From contig LR134136.1 of NCBI GenBank assembly GCA_900635495.1, positions 3,100,001 to 3,164,000 of the forward strand: a stretch of 64,000 nucleotides of DNA. The letters run 5' to 3'. The DNA is from Atlantibacter hermannii (GTDB lineage Bacteria; Pseudomonadota; Gammaproteobacteria; Enterobacterales; Enterobacteriaceae). A model generated the notes under the pieces. That model had not been told where the DNA came from. It did not search any database and saw nothing but the letters and a program-made list of their open reading frames with translations. The translations under genes and the position numbers were made by a program. Positions 18,292 to 28,874 of this stretch are shown here, piece after piece (position 1 is the first letter of the stretch; every line of letters begins with the position of its first letter).

Positions 18292-19764
18292 ATGTCAGTA
18301 TTGCATATTTCGCAAGGCACGTTTCGCCTTAGCGATACGCGCACATTACAGCTTGCCGATTTAACCCTCCAGTCCGGTGAAAGCTGGGCATTCGTCGGCG
18401 CAAACGGCAGCGGCAAATCGGCCCTGGCGCGGGCGCTGGCGGGTGAGCTGACGCAGTTAAAAGGCCAGCGCGACTGTAGCTTCCAGCGTATCGCGCGCCT
18501 GTCATTTGAACAGCTGCAACAGTTGGTCAGCGAAGAGTGGCAACGCAACAACACCGATTTGCTCGGGCCTGGCGAAGAGGACACCGGGCGTACCACGGCG
18601 GAAATCATCCAGGAAACGGTTCACGATCCCGCACGCTGTCACGCGCTGGCAGAACGGTTTGGCATTACCTCGCTGCTGACCCGGCGGTTTAAATACCTTT
18701 CCACTGGCGAAACCCGCAAAACGCTGCTGTGCCAGGCACTAATGCCCGATCCCGATCTGTTGATTCTGGATGAACCGTTCGACGGACTGGATGTGCATTC
18801 CCGGGGGCAGCTCGCGCAATTACTGGGGCAGCTTCACGAGGAAGGGCATACGCTGGCGCTGGTGCTTAACCGCTTCGATGAAATCCCGGATTTTGTCGAA
18901 CACGCGGGGGTGCTGGCGGATTGCGTCCTGACTCACGTCGGCAAAAAAGAGCAATTACTGGAAGAGGCGCTCATCGCTCAGCTGGCCCATAGTGAAAAGC
19001 TGGCCGGGACCACGCTGCCTGAACCGGACGTGATTACCCCAGTGACGCTGGCCCCTGATGAACCCCGTATCGTGCTGCGCAACGGTGTCGTTTCGTATAA
19101 CGACCGCCCTATCCTCCATCAACTGAGCTGGACGGTGAATCCGGGCGAGCACTGGCAAATCGTCGGGCCAAATGGCGCGGGCAAATCAACGCTGCTGAGT
19201 TTGATTACCGGCGACCATCCGCAGGGCTACAGCAACGATCTGACGCTGTTTGGCCGCCGCCGCGGCAGTGGCGAAACTATCTGGGACATTAAAAAACATA
19301 TCGGCTACGTCAGCAGCAGCCTCCATCTTGATTACCGGGTGAGCACCACGGTGCGCAATGTGATTCTGTCTGGCTATTTCGATTCCATTGGCATTTACCA
19401 GGCGGTGTCGGACCGTCAGCGCAAACTCACCCGCCAGTGGCTGGATATTCTGGGCATCAGCGACAGCGTGGCCGATGCACCCTTCCAGAGTCTTTCCTGG
19501 GGCCAACAGCGGCTGGCGTTAATCGCCCGCGCTCTGGTTAAACACCCTACTCTGCTGATACTTGATGAACCCCTGCAAGGGCTGGATCCGCTAAACCGAC
19601 AGCTGGTGCGCCGCTTTGTCGATGTCCTGATTAATGAAGGCTCAACCCAATTGTTGTTTGTGTCTCACCATGCAGAAGATGCGCCGGACTGTATTACCCA
19701 TCGTCTGACCTTTGTGCCGGAAAATGACCGTTATCATTATCAGTTTGACGTACTGAAGCGCTAG
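18292..19764 (+). CDS. modF: ModF, tandem ABC-ATPase of the molybdate locus
   Basis: 490 residues, as in E. coli. Two fused ATPase domains: Walker A GANGSGKSA (about 36-44) and GPNGAGKST (about 288-296); signatures LSTGETRK and LSWGQQRLALIARAL; Walker B LLILDEPFDGLD and LLILDEPLQGLD. No membrane segments. Its exact role beside ModABC is unsettled (PhrA-like family). No frame break. Confidence 0.95.
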   Translation: MSVLHISQGTFRLSDTRTLQLADLTLQSGESWAFVGANGSGKSALARALAGELTQLKGQRDCSFQRIARLSFEQLQQLVSEEWQRNNTDLLGPGEEDTGRTTAEIIQETVHDPARCHALAERFGITSLLTRRFKYLSTGETRKTLLCQALMPDPDLLILDEPFDGLDVHSRGQLAQLLGQLHEEGHTLALVLNRFDEIPDFVEHAGVLADCVLTHVGKKEQLLEEALIAQLAHSEKLAGTTLPEPDVITPVTLAPDEPRIVLRNGVVSYNDRPILHQLSWTVNPGEHWQIVGPNGAGKSTLLSLITGDHPQGYSNDLTLFGRRRGSGETIWDIKKHIGYVSSSLHLDYRVSTTVRNVILSGYFDSIGIYQAVSDRQRKLTRQWLDILGISDSVADAPFQSLSWGQQRLALIARALVKHPTLLILDEPLQGLDPLNRQLVRRFVDVLINEGSTQLLFVSHHAEDAPDCITHRLTFVPENDRYHYQFDVLKR

Positions 19765-19871
19765 CCGCCCGGGCGCCTGGCGCGCCCATTTTCAGACTAG
19801 CCGCAACATCACTTCACTAACCCTCTGTTATTCTATGTTTTTATGCCTGTACAGGTGGCGGACGCAAACTG

Positions 19872-19887
19872 GTGTAACCGATTCCAC
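19872..19887. promoter_or_regulatory. gal external operator (OE) for GalR/GalS
   Basis: GTGTAACCGATTCCAC, one base different from the E. coli external operator. Its centre is 113 bp from the internal operator inside galE, the spacing that allows GalR-HU repression looping in E. coli. Confidence 0.9.
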
Positions 19888-19892
19888 TATTT

Positions 19893-19928
19893 TATCCGAT
19901 ATCACAGTTTCCTGCCGTCTGTTATGCT
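19893..19928 (+). promoter_or_regulatory. gal CRP site and overlapping P1/P2 promoters
   Basis: The CRP site lies around 19893-19912 with a good TCACA half-site (19902-19906). Downstream is TATGCT (19923-19928), matching the E. coli P2 -10 box, immediately followed by a TATGTT that corresponds to the P1 -10. Spacing from CRP site to promoters matches the class II arrangement known for gal. Confidence 0.75.
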
Positions 19929-19965
19929 ATGTTTAACACATACCATAAGCGTAATGGAGCAAAAC

Positions 19966-20983
19966 ATGAGAGTTTTGGTAACAGGTGGTAGCGGTTACAT
20001 AGGCAGTCATACCTGCGTTCAACTGCTGCAAAATGGCCATGACGTCATCATCCTTGATAATTTGTGCAACAGTAAACGCAGCGTGTTACCGGTGATTGCC
20101 ACCCTTGGCGGTAAACAGCCGCTGTTTATTGAAGGGGATATTCGTAACGAAACGCTGATAACCGAAATCCTGCACGATCACGCCATCGACACGGTGATCC
20201 ATTTTGCCGGGCTAAAAGCCGTGGGCGAATCGGTCACCAGGCCTCTCGAATATTACGATAATAACGTCAACGGAACGTTGCGCCTGATTTCCGCCATGCG
20301 CGCCGCCAACGTCACGAATTTCATTTTTAGCTCGTCCGCCACGGTGTACGGCGATCAGCCGAAGATCCCTTATGTTGAGAGTTTCCCTACCGGTACGCCG
20401 CAAAGCCCGTATGGCAAAAGCAAGCTGATGGTGGAACAAATCCTTACCGATCTGCAAAAAGCCAACCCGCAATGGAGCATTGCGCTGCTGCGTTATTTCA
20501 ACCCCGGTCGGCGCGCATCCGTCAGGCGACATGGGCGAAGATCCGCAGGGTATTCCGAATAACCTGATGCCGTATATCGCTCAGGTCGCGGTAGGCCGCC
20601 GTGAGTCGCTGGCGATTTTCGGCAATGATTATCCGACTGAAGACGGCACGGGCGTGCGCGACTATATCCACGTCATGGACCTGGCCGACGGTCATGTCGC
20701 CGCGATGCAGCAGCTGGCAGACAAACCCGGCGTGCATATTTATAACCTGGGTGCTGGTGTCGGCAGCAGCGTACTGGATGTGGTCAATGCCTTCAGCAAA
20801 GCCTGTGGCAAGCCGGTGAATTACCACTTCGCTCCGCGTCGTGACGGGGATCTCCCTGCCTACTGGGCGGACGCCAGCAAAGCGGATAAAGAACTGAACT
20901 GGCGCGTGACGCGCACGCTGGATGAAATGGCGCAGGATACGTGGCGCTGGCAGTCACGTCACCCTCAGGGTTACAAAGATTAA
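19966..20983 (+). pseudogene. galE: UDP-glucose 4-epimerase, one extra base (probable sequence error)
   Basis: NAD-dependent SDR enzyme interconverting UDP-galactose and UDP-glucose. The NAD motif GGSGYIGS is at residues 7-14; catalytic YxxxK is in SPYGKSK at about 149-153. The frame is intact to LLRYFNP, then a C4 run at 20502-20505 has one C too many; with three it reads NPVGAHPSGDMGEDPQGIPNN and continues to KD at 20983. Corrected length 338 residues, exactly E. coli. ATG 19966 is set by AATGGAGC upstream; the internal gal operator overlies codons 7-12. Confidence 0.93.
19985..20000. promoter_or_regulatory. gal internal operator (OI) within galE
   Basis: GTGGTAGCGGTTACAT, which I recognise as the E. 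coli galE internal operator sequence, encoding part of the GGSGYIG motif. It pairs with the external operator 113 bp upstream. Confidence 0.9.
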
Positions 20984-20992
20984 GGAACAATG

Positions 20993-22039
20993 ATGGAAAA
21001 GTTTAACCCGGTCGATCATCCACATCGTCGTTATAACCCCCTTACCGGGCAATGGATTCTGGTTTCGCCGCACCGGGCTAAACGCCCGTGGCAGGGCGCG
21101 CAGGAAACCCCATCCAATACGGTGCTGCCGTCCCACGATCCCGATTGCTTCCTGTGCCCGGGCAATGTGCGCGTTACGGGCGATACCAACCCGGCCTACA
21201 CCGGCACCTATGTATTTACCAATGATTTTGCGGCGCTGATGACCGACACGCCGGACGCGCCGGAAACGCAGGATCCGCTGATGCGCCTTGAGAGCGCGCG
21301 CGGCACCAGCCGCGTGATCTGCTTCTCGCCGGATCACAGTAAAACGCTGCCGGAACTTACGTTGCCGGCGCTGGAAGAGGTGGTAAGCACCTGGCAGACC
21401 CAGACGGAAGAACTGGGCCGCACTTACCCGTGGGTGCAGGTGTTTGAAAACAAAGGCGCGGCGATGGGTTGCTCCAACCCGCATCCGCACGGACAAGTGT
21501 GGGCCAACAACTTCCTGCCGAACGAAGCCGCACGGGAAGACACGCTTCAGCGTGATTACTTTGCCGCGCACGGCAGCCCCATGCTGCTGGATTACGTCCA
21601 GCGCGAACTGGCGGATGGTAGCCGCACCGTCGTGGAAACGGAGCACTGGCTGGCGGTAGTGCCCTACTGGGCCGCCTGGCCGTTTGAAACGCTGCTGCTG
21701 CCCAAAGCGCATGTGACGCGCATGACTGAACTGGACGAGGCGCAACGCCGTGATCTGGCACTGGCGCTTAAGAAACTGACCAGCCGTTATGACAACCTGT
21801 TTACCTGCTCCTTCCCTTATTCCATGGGATGGCATGGCGCGCCGTTTACTGAAGACGATCCGACGCCCTGGCAGTTGCATGCCCATTTCTACCCGCCGTT
21901 GCTGCGTTCAGCCACGGTGCGCAAATTCATGGTGGGCTACGAAATGCTGGCCGAAACACAGCGCGACTTAACTGCTGAGCAAGCTGCCGAGCGCCTGCGC
22001 GCGGTAAGCGACATCCATTTTCGCGAGTCCGGAGAATAA
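20993..22039 (+). CDS. galT: Galactose-1-phosphate uridylyltransferase
   Basis: Second enzyme of the Leloir pathway. 348 residues from ATG 20993; an adjacent ATG at 20990 would add one methionine. The second is preferred from spacing to AAGGA and identity in length to E. coli. The catalytic HPH is in CSNPHPHGQVW at about 162-172; zinc-ligand cysteines lie in DCFLCPGN, and FYPPLLRSATVRKF near the C-terminus is conserved. Seven nt after galE. Confidence 0.96.
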   Translation: MEKFNPVDHPHRRYNPLTGQWILVSPHRAKRPWQGAQETPSNTVLPSHDPDCFLCPGNVRVTGDTNPAYTGTYVFTNDFAALMTDTPDAPETQDPLMRLESARGTSRVICFSPDHSKTLPELTLPALEEVVSTWQTQTEELGRTYPWVQVFENKGAAMGCSNPHPHGQVWANNFLPNEAAREDTLQRDYFAAHGSPMLLDYVQRELADGSRTVVETEHWLAVVPYWAAWPFETLLLPKAHVTRMTELDEAQRRDLALALKKLTSRYDNLFTCSFPYSMGWHGAPFTEDDPTPWQLHAHFYPPLLRSATVRKFMVGYEMLAETQRDLTAEQAAERLRAVSDIHFRESGE

Positions 22040-22041
22040 TA

Positions 22042-23184
<1,143 letters not shown>

Positions 23185-23191
<7 letters not shown>

Positions 23192-24225
23192 GAGAAACCA
23201 CGGCGTTAGCCCCTGACGGGCTGCCGTATCGACTCACCACGCTGCGTAACAACGCCGGAATGGTGGTCTGTTTGATGGACTGGGGCGCGACGTTGCTCTC
23301 CGCGCGCGTGCCAATGCCTGACGGAACAGTGCGGGAAACCCTGCTGGGTTGCCCTTCACCCGAGGAGTGGCAGAACCAGACCGCATTCCTGGGCGCCAGC
23401 ATTGGCCGTTACGCCAACCGAATCGCAAAATCGACCTTTATGCTGGACGGTGAGACCGTTTCGCTCACGCCAAGCCAGGGCGAGAATCAACTGCACGGCG
23501 GGCCGGAAGGCTTTGATAAACGCCGCTGGCTGATTGAACGTCAGAATGAATCGGAAGTGGTGTACACCCTCACCTCGCCGGATGGCGATCAGGGCTTCCC
23601 GGGTGAAGCGCGAGCCTGGGCGCACTATACGCTGACCGAAGACAATCAACTCGTGATTGAGTATCGCGCCACGGTGGACAAGCCCTGCCCGGTCAATTTG
23701 ACCAACCACGCATACTTCAACCTTGATGGTTCGCAGGGCGACGTACGTAATCACCGTTTACAGCTTTTCGCCGATGCGTACCTGCCGGTCGATAACATGG
23801 GTATTCCCTCGCGGGACCTGACAAAAGTGGCACTCACCAGCTTCGATTTTCGTCAGCCGAAAATCATTGCTCAGGAGTTTATGAGTGATGCCGACCAGCA
23901 GCAGGTAAAAGGCTACGATCACGCCTTTTTACTTCAGGCTAAAGGCGACCTCACAAAACCTGCTGCCCATCTGTGGTCAAGCGATGAAAAACTGCAAATG
24001 ACGGTGTACACCACGGCTCCGGCTTTACAGTTTTATTCGGGTAATTTCCTGGAAGGCACCCCGGCCCGTGAACAGGGTCATTACTCCGCCTGGCAAGGGC
24101 TGGCGCTGGAAAGCGAGTTTTTGCCGGACAGTCCGAACCATCCGGAGTGGCCGCAACCTGATTGCGTCCTGCGGCCCGGTCAGGAATACCGTAGCGTCAC
24201 GATTTATCATTTCCTGGCGCAGTAA
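23185..24225 (+). CDS. galM: Galactose mutarotase (aldose 1-epimerase)
   Basis: Interconverts alpha- and beta-D-galactose. 346 residues, GTG start with GAAGGAG upstream, overlapping the galK end. Family motifs are GASIGRYANRI (about 71-81), the catalytic histidine in LTNHAYFNLDG and the catalytic glutamate in LALESEFLPDSPNHPEWP near the C-terminus. Intact. Last gene of galETKM, followed by a clear terminator. Confidence 0.96.
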
Positions 24226-24232
24226 TTATCAG

Positions 24233-24257
24233 GCCCTCCCTCCGGAGGGCTTTTTTT
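24233..24257 (+). terminator. Rho-independent terminator of galETKM
   Basis: Stem GCCCTCC/GGAGGGC with a CTCC loop followed by T7, starting 8 nt after galM. Confidence 0.92.
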
Positions 24258-24386
24258 CACCATGTCGCTGAATATCTGACCTTTGCAAGACAAAATTACA
24301 ACTGTGTTTTCACATCCGCCTTACACTTCGTCACTATTTTCGCTATGTTAGAGAATTAGCATTGCCGCTGGCGAGAGCCCGGCAAT

Positions 24387-24405
24387 ATAATGATTATTGT
24401 TATCA
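24387..24405. promoter_or_regulatory. Fur box upstream of gpmA
   Basis: ATAATGATTATTGTTATCA closely resembles the Fur consensus (GATAATGATAATCATTATC), 32 nt before the gpmA start. E. coli gpmA is known to be Fur-regulated. Confidence 0.75.
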
Positions 24406-24436
24406 TTTAATCCCAGGCTTATGAAGGAGTAAATCT

Positions 24437-25189
24437 ATGGCTGTTACTAAGCTGGTACTGGTTCGTCACGGTGAAAGTCAGTGGAACAACGAAAACCGCT
24501 TCACCGGTTGGTATGACGTTGACCTGTCTGAAAAAGGCGTAGGCGAAGCGAAAGCGGCAGGTAAACTGCTGAAAGGTGAAGGCTTTAGCTTTGATTTTGC
24601 TTATACCTCTGTGCTGAAACGTGCCATCCACACGCTGTGGAACATTCTGGATGAGCTGGACCAGGCGTGGTTGCCGGTTGAGAAATCCTGGAAACTGAAC
24701 GAACGCCACTACGGTGCGTTGCAGGGCCTGAACAAAGCCGAAACGGCTGAGAAATACGGTGACGAGCAGGTTAAGCAGTGGCGTCGCGGCTTCGCGGTAA
24801 CCCCGCCGGAACTGACCCGTGACGACGAACGTTACCCGGGCCACGATCCGCGCTACGCGAAACTGACCGAGAAAGAGCTGCCGCTGACGGAAAGCCTGGC
24901 GCTGACCATCGATCGCGTGATCCCTTACTGGAATGACGCGATTCTGCCGCGCCTGAAAAGCGGTGAGCGCGTAATCATTGCCGCGCACGGCAACTCCCTG
25001 CGCGCGCTGGTGAAATACCTCGACAACATGAGCGAAGAAGAGATCCTCGAACTGAACATCCCGACTGGCGTACCGCTGGTGTACGAGTTCGATGAAAACT
25101 TCAAACCGATCAAACACTACTATCTGGGTAACGCTGACGAAATCGCTGCGAAAGCTGCAGCCGTTGCGAACCAGGGCAAAGCGAAATAA
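24437..25189 (+). CDS. gpmA: 2,3-bisphosphoglycerate-dependent phosphoglycerate mutase
   Basis: Glycolytic mutase, 250 residues. The phosphohistidine is in LVRHGESQWN (His11); ERHYGALQGLNK carries the catalytic glutamate (about 89-100), and AAHGNSLRALVKYL the second histidine (about 184). AAGGAG lies 8 nt upstream. Intact, with strong codon bias (heavy use of CTG, AAA, GGT), as for a highly expressed gene. A Fur box precedes it. Confidence 0.98.
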   Translation: MAVTKLVLVRHGESQWNNENRFTGWYDVDLSEKGVGEAKAAGKLLKGEGFSFDFAYTSVLKRAIHTLWNILDELDQAWLPVEKSWKLNERHYGALQGLNKAETAEKYGDEQVKQWRRGFAVTPPELTRDDERYPGHDPRYAKLTEKELPLTESLALTIDRVIPYWNDAILPRLKSGERVIIAAHGNSLRALVKYLDNMSEEEILELNIPTGVPLVYEFDENFKPIKHYYLGNADEIAAKAAAVANQGKAK

Positions 25190-25204
25190 TTCGCTGCTGA
25201 AAAC

Positions 25205-25237
25205 AAAAAAGGCGTAGTTGCAACCACGCCTTTTTTT
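25205..25237. terminator. Bidirectional terminator between gpmA and aroG
   Basis: GGCGT...ACGCC hairpin (25211-25230) flanked by A6 and T7, in the gap between two convergent genes. Confidence 0.85.
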
Positions 25238-25252
25238 ATTCCTGCGATTCGC

Positions 25253-26305
25253 TTATGCGCGACGCGCTTTCACCGCTGCAGCAAGTTGATTCAGCAGCGT
25301 TTCGGTGTCTTCCCAACCGATGCAGGCATCTGTCACGCTCTTGCCGTACACCAGCGGCTCGCCGCTTTCAAGACTCTGATTGCCCTCAACCAGATGGCTT
25401 TCAATCATCACGCCCATGATCGCTTTTTCACCGCTGGCGATCTGCTGGCATACATCAGCGCCGACATCCATCTGCTTCTGGAATTGCTTACTGGAATTGG
25501 CATGACTGAAATCGATCATCACCTGCGGCGTCAGACCCGCTTTGATAAGTCCCGTTTTGACGTCTGCAACGTGGGCTGCGCTGTAGTTAGGCTCTTTGCC
25601 ACCACGCAAAATAATGTGGCAGTCGCCGTTGCCGCTGGTACTGACAATCGCCGAGTGGCCCCATTTGGTCACCGACAGGAAGCAGTGCGGCGCGCTGGCG
25701 GCATTAATGGCGTCAATGGCGACTTTAATCGTGCCGTCGGTGCCATTTTTAAAACCGACCGGGCAGGAAAGACCGGAAGCCAGTTCGCGGTGCACCTGAG
25801 ACTCGGTGGTACGCGCGCCGATGGCGCCCCAGCTCATCAAATCGGCAAGGTATTGCGGGGTGATCATATCCAGGAATTCACCCGCAGCCGGCAGGCCGGA
25901 ATGGTTGATATCCAGCAGCAGCTTCCGGGCAATGCGCAGGCCGTCGTTAATCTGGAACGAGTTATCCATATGCGGATCGTTGATCAATCCTTTCCAGCCC
26001 ACAGTGGTACGCGGCTTTTCAAAATAGACGCGCATCACGACTTCAAGTTCACCCTTCAGGCTTTCGCGCAGTGCCAGCAGACGGGAGGCGTACTCTTTCG
26101 CCGCTTCGGGATCGTGAATGGAGCATGGCCCGATGACCACCAGCAGGCGATCGTCCTGCCCTTTCAGGATCTGGTGAATAGCCTGACGGGATTGAGAAAC
26201 AGTTTTAGCGGCTTTCTCCGTGGCGGGGAATTTTTCTAACAACGCAACAGGGGGCAACAGCTCATTGATGGTATTGATTCGTAAGTCGTCGTTCTGATAA
26301 TTCAT
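25253..26305 (-). CDS. aroG: 3-deoxy-D-arabino-heptulosonate-7-phosphate synthase, Phe-sensitive type
   Basis: First enzyme of the shikimate pathway, condensing PEP and erythrose-4-phosphate. 350 residues, the length of E. coli AroG. Class I motifs are VIGPCSIHDPEAAKEYA (about 58-74), RVYFEKPRTTVGWKGL, the PEP/phosphate-site GARTTESQ, and MIDFSHANSSKQ. The aligned N-terminus (MNYQNDDLRINTINELLPP) carries the Phe-feedback region of this isoenzyme. A perfect TyrR box lies 71 bp upstream of the start. Confidence 0.97.
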   Translation of the reverse strand: MNYQNDDLRINTINELLPPVALLEKFPATEKAAKTVSQSRQAIHQILKGQDDRLLVVIGPCSIHDPEAAKEYASRLLALRESLKGELEVVMRVYFEKPRTTVGWKGLINDPHMDNSFQINDGLRIARKLLLDINHSGLPAAGEFLDMITPQYLADLMSWGAIGARTTESQVHRELASGLSCPVGFKNGTDGTIKVAIDAINAASAPHCFLSVTKWGHSAIVSTSGNGDCHIILRGGKEPNYSAAHVADVKTGLIKAGLTPQVMIDFSHANSSKQFQKQMDVGADVCQQIASGEKAIMGVMIESHLVEGNQSLESGEPLVYGKSVTDACIGWEDTETLLNQLAAAVKARRA

Positions 26306-26629
26306 GATCTTTCCAGTGCGGCCAATCTATTTTGAGTAAGTGCAATCCCTTCAATCTATCTTGTCGCGCCGGAAGTGTAAACGCGCTTTTACACTTCGAA
26401 CAGATAATTCCTGGAAATAACCTTAAAAGCGCCAGAAAGTAGCGAAAAGCACGATCGAGTCTACAATTTTTAATTGTAACCACTCTGTATATGCACTTTT
26501 ACGAAATTGCATGCTGACTTATGCCTTGACGGCATGCTTTTTAACTCATCTTCAGATTATAAGCAGCACAATCTGACGTCACGCTGGAAATCGCCTTCCG
26601 GCAACTATGACTAAAACAGGAGCATGACG
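26306..26629. other. aroG-ybgS intergenic region
   Basis: About 320 bp between divergent aroG and ybgS. The TyrR box is near the aroG end. A short hairpin ATGCC/GGCAT with T5 is present at 26521-26542, too weak to call a terminator. I see no gene here; the rest is presumably promoter and leader sequence. Confidence 0.6.
26376..26393. promoter_or_regulatory. TyrR box upstream of aroG
   Basis: TGTAAA-N6-TTTACA is a perfect match to the TyrR consensus, in the aroG upstream region. E. coli aroG is repressed by TyrR with phenylalanine or tryptophan. Confidence 0.88.
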
Positions 26630-27088
26630 ATGAACAAACTGACTGCATTACTTCTTAGCGCAACGCTCTCTTTAGCCAGTGGTGCGGCCCTGGCCGCTGA
26701 TACGTCTAACAACTCGACGGACAATAATGGCCCGGCAAACGCTGCTGCCAACGCTGGCGTAGGCACCCCTGACGCTGTGCAAAACACTGCGCCGAAAGAT
26801 GTTAACAATAACGACATCAATACCGGCAATATGAATAACGCTGGTACGACTGGCACCAATACCGGTACAGGCGCAGGCACGGGTACCAGCACTGGCACCA
26901 TGATGAACTCGGGTTCATCCAGCTCAACCAATATGAATAGTGCAACCTCATCCGGCCCGCAGTCTGCCGATGAAATTCATAAAAACACCCAGTGTAAAGA
27001 AGGTAAATGCCCGGACGTCAACGAGAAAGTTGAAACCCACCAGGGCAGCGGTAAAGTTAATCCGAATACCGACGGCACCACGCACTAA
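26630..27088 (+). CDS. ybgS: YbgS-like homeobox-annotated small periplasmic protein
   Basis: 152 residues from ATG 26630, chosen because AGGAG lies 9 nt upstream but only 1 nt from the alternative ATG at 26624. A Sec signal peptide ends ALA at about residue 23. The mature part is low-complexity, rich in Asn, Thr, Gly and Ser (NTGTGAGTGTSTGT), with a conserved C-terminal segment EIHKNTQCKEGKCPDVNEKV bearing two cysteines. E. coli YbgS is 126 residues; the extra length is in the Thr/Gly-rich linker. Function unknown; 'homeobox' in database names is historical and not supported by the sequence. Confidence 0.88.
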   Translation: MNKLTALLLSATLSLASGAALAADTSNNSTDNNGPANAAANAGVGTPDAVQNTAPKDVNNNDINTGNMNNAGTTGTNTGTGAGTGTSTGTMMNSGSSSSTNMNSATSSGPQSADEIHKNTQCKEGKCPDVNEKVETHQGSGKVNPNTDGTTH

Positions 27089-27105
27089 TTCAAACTTTTT
27101 AATAC

Positions 27106-27136
27106 AAAGGAGAGCATACGCTCTCCTTTATTTTTT
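27106..27136 (+). terminator. Terminator of ybgS
   Basis: Perfect 10-bp stem AAAGGAGAGC/GCTCTCCTTT, loop ATAC, followed by A and T6; 18 nt after the ybgS stop. Confidence 0.93.
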
Positions 27137-27182
27137 GGTAATTTAGCCTGATAACTCATGGACGCTCACACTCAGGTTGTTT

Positions 27183-28115
27183 ATGGCTCATTCACACTCC
27201 CACTCGTCCGACAGCCACGCTAACAGCAAAAGGCTACTCGCGGCATTTATTGTTACCGCCACGTTTATGGTGCTTGAAGTCGTCGGCGGCTTAATTTCAG
27301 GTTCCCTCGCGCTGCTGGCTGATGCCGGTCATATGCTTACTGATGCAGCGGCATTGCTGTTTGCGTTTCTGGCGGTTTATTTTGCCCGTCGCCCTCCTAC
27401 GGCACGTCAAACATTCGGCTGGCTACGTCTGACTACGCTCGCCGCTTTTGTGAACGCTATTGCGCTCGTGGTGATTACCGTCGTGATTGTGTGGGAAGCG
27501 TTTATCCGCTTCTTCAACCCGCAACCCGTCGGCGGTAAGACAATGATGGTGATTGCCGTTGCCGGGCTGATAGCCAATTTACTGGCGTTCTGGATCCTGC
27601 ATAGCGGAAGCGGCGAAAAGAATATGAATGTGCGGGCGGCGGCGCTGCACGTGCTGGGGGATTTGCTGGGTTCCGTAGGGGCCATTATCGCTGCGATAGT
27701 GATCCTGTGGACCGGCTGGACACCTGTCGATCCTATTTTATCGGTGCTGGTGTCGGCTCTGGTATTGCGGAGTGCATGGCGCCTGCTCAAGGAAAGCGTC
27801 AATGAGTTGCTGGAAGGAGCCCCTTCCTCGCTGGACGTTGCGGCGCTGAAACGCAATCTGAGCCGTTCGATTCCTGAAGTGCGCGATGTCCATCATGTGC
27901 ATGTCTGGCTGGTTGGCGAAAAGCCGGTCATGACGCTGCATGTTCAGGTCATACCGCCTCACGATCACGACGCGCTGTTAGGGCGTATCCAGCATTTCCT
28001 TGAGCACGAATACCAGGTCGGACACGCCACCATACAGATGGAATACCAGCCCTGTAGCGGGCTGGATTGCCATCTTTACCAGTCAACGCCCCAGGGGCAT
28101 CACCATCATCATTAA
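27183..28115 (+). CDS. zitB: Zinc efflux transporter ZitB (cation diffusion facilitator)
   Basis: Inner-membrane Zn2+/H+ antiporter. 310 residues from ATG 27183, matching E. coli MAHSHSH. It has six hydrophobic segments, with the zinc-site motifs HMLTD (helix 2, in DAGHMLTDAAAL) and HVLGD (helix 5). Histidine-rich ends (HSHSHSSDSH and QGHHHHH) are typical. The cytoplasmic domain spans about 215-300. Its 3' end overlaps the convergent pnuC by 4 nt. Confidence 0.95.
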   Translation: MAHSHSHSSDSHANSKRLLAAFIVTATFMVLEVVGGLISGSLALLADAGHMLTDAAALLFAFLAVYFARRPPTARQTFGWLRLTTLAAFVNAIALVVITVVIVWEAFIRFFNPQPVGGKTMMVIAVAGLIANLLAFWILHSGSGEKNMNVRAAALHVLGDLLGSVGAIIAAIVILWTGWTPVDPILSVLVSALVLRSAWRLLKESVNELLEGAPSSLDVAALKRNLSRSIPEVRDVHHVHVWLVGEKPVMTLHVQVIPPHDHDALLGRIQHFLEHEYQVGHATIQMEYQPCSGLDCHLYQSTPQGHHHHH

Positions 28116-28828
28116 CCGAGCGCCCGTGAGCCATGCTCGCGGGCCGCTTTGATCCACATCCGGCTGCCGTTAAGTGCAATAAAGGTCAGGATGAGATATT
28201 CCAGCGACATCGCCAGTACGCCCTGCAGCGCGAAGATGACCACGCTGATTACGTTAATAATCACCCACAACAGCCAGTTTTCTACGTATTTGCGGGTCAT
28301 CAGGATCATCGCCACAACAGACAACACCATCATGCAGGAGTCCCAGAAGGGGAAAGCGTCCGGCTGGAGTTCCGGCTGGGTCACATTAAGCCCCAGCGTC
28401 TGCATGATGGAAACGGCGATGCGCGTCAGGAAGCTAAAGACCGGATCGATATAGAATGTCATGAAGCCAATCGCAATTGCGCAGGCTGCCAGCCAACCAA
28501 TGGCTTTCGGCAGCGGCAACCAGCGGATCTTCAGCAGCGCCTCGTTATTATTATTTTGCCGGGACCACGCGTACCATCCGTAAATATTGGCGACGAAGAA
28601 AAACAGCTGTAACAACAGGCTGGCGTACAGCTGGATCTGGAAAAAAATCACCGCAAACAACGTGACGTTAATCAGGCCAAAGAAGTAGTTAATAATTTTT
28701 TCAAGGCTGGCCAGCCAGATACACAGCAGCCCGGCGACGGTGCCAATCGCCTCAATCCATGACAATGAATACCCGCCTGTTCCAATCGGTATGTGGACCA
28801 GGATGTTCTGTACGCTAAAAAAATCCAT
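28112..28828 (-). CDS. pnuC: Nicotinamide riboside transporter PnuC
   Basis: Seven-helix inner-membrane facilitator for nicotinamide riboside. 238 residues, one shorter than E. coli. Conserved regions are WIEAIGTVAGLLCIWLA, FFVANIYGWYAW and the Asn/Trp-rich RKYVENWLLWVIINV near the C-terminus. Downstream of nadA (46 nt gap), forming the NadR-regulated nadA-pnuC operon. Confidence 0.96.
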   Translation of the reverse strand: MDFFSVQNILVHIPIGTGGYSLSWIEAIGTVAGLLCIWLASLEKIINYFFGLINVTLFAVIFFQIQLYASLLLQLFFFVANIYGWYAWSRQNNNNEALLKIRWLPLPKAIGWLAACAIAIGFMTFYIDPVFSFLTRIAVSIMQTLGLNVTQPELQPDAFPFWDSCMMVLSVVAMILMTRKYVENWLLWVIINVISVVIFALQGVLAMSLEYLILTFIALNGSRMWIKAAREHGSRALG

Positions 28829-28874
28829 ATTATCCCCTGAGCGTAATGTGTAACGCGACGTACGTTATTGAGTA

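Noticed and set aside
26521..26542. Small hairpin with T5 in the aroG-ybgS gap, as the end of an unknown sRNA
   Set aside because: Only a 5-bp stem, no clear promoter before it; too weak to support a transcript.
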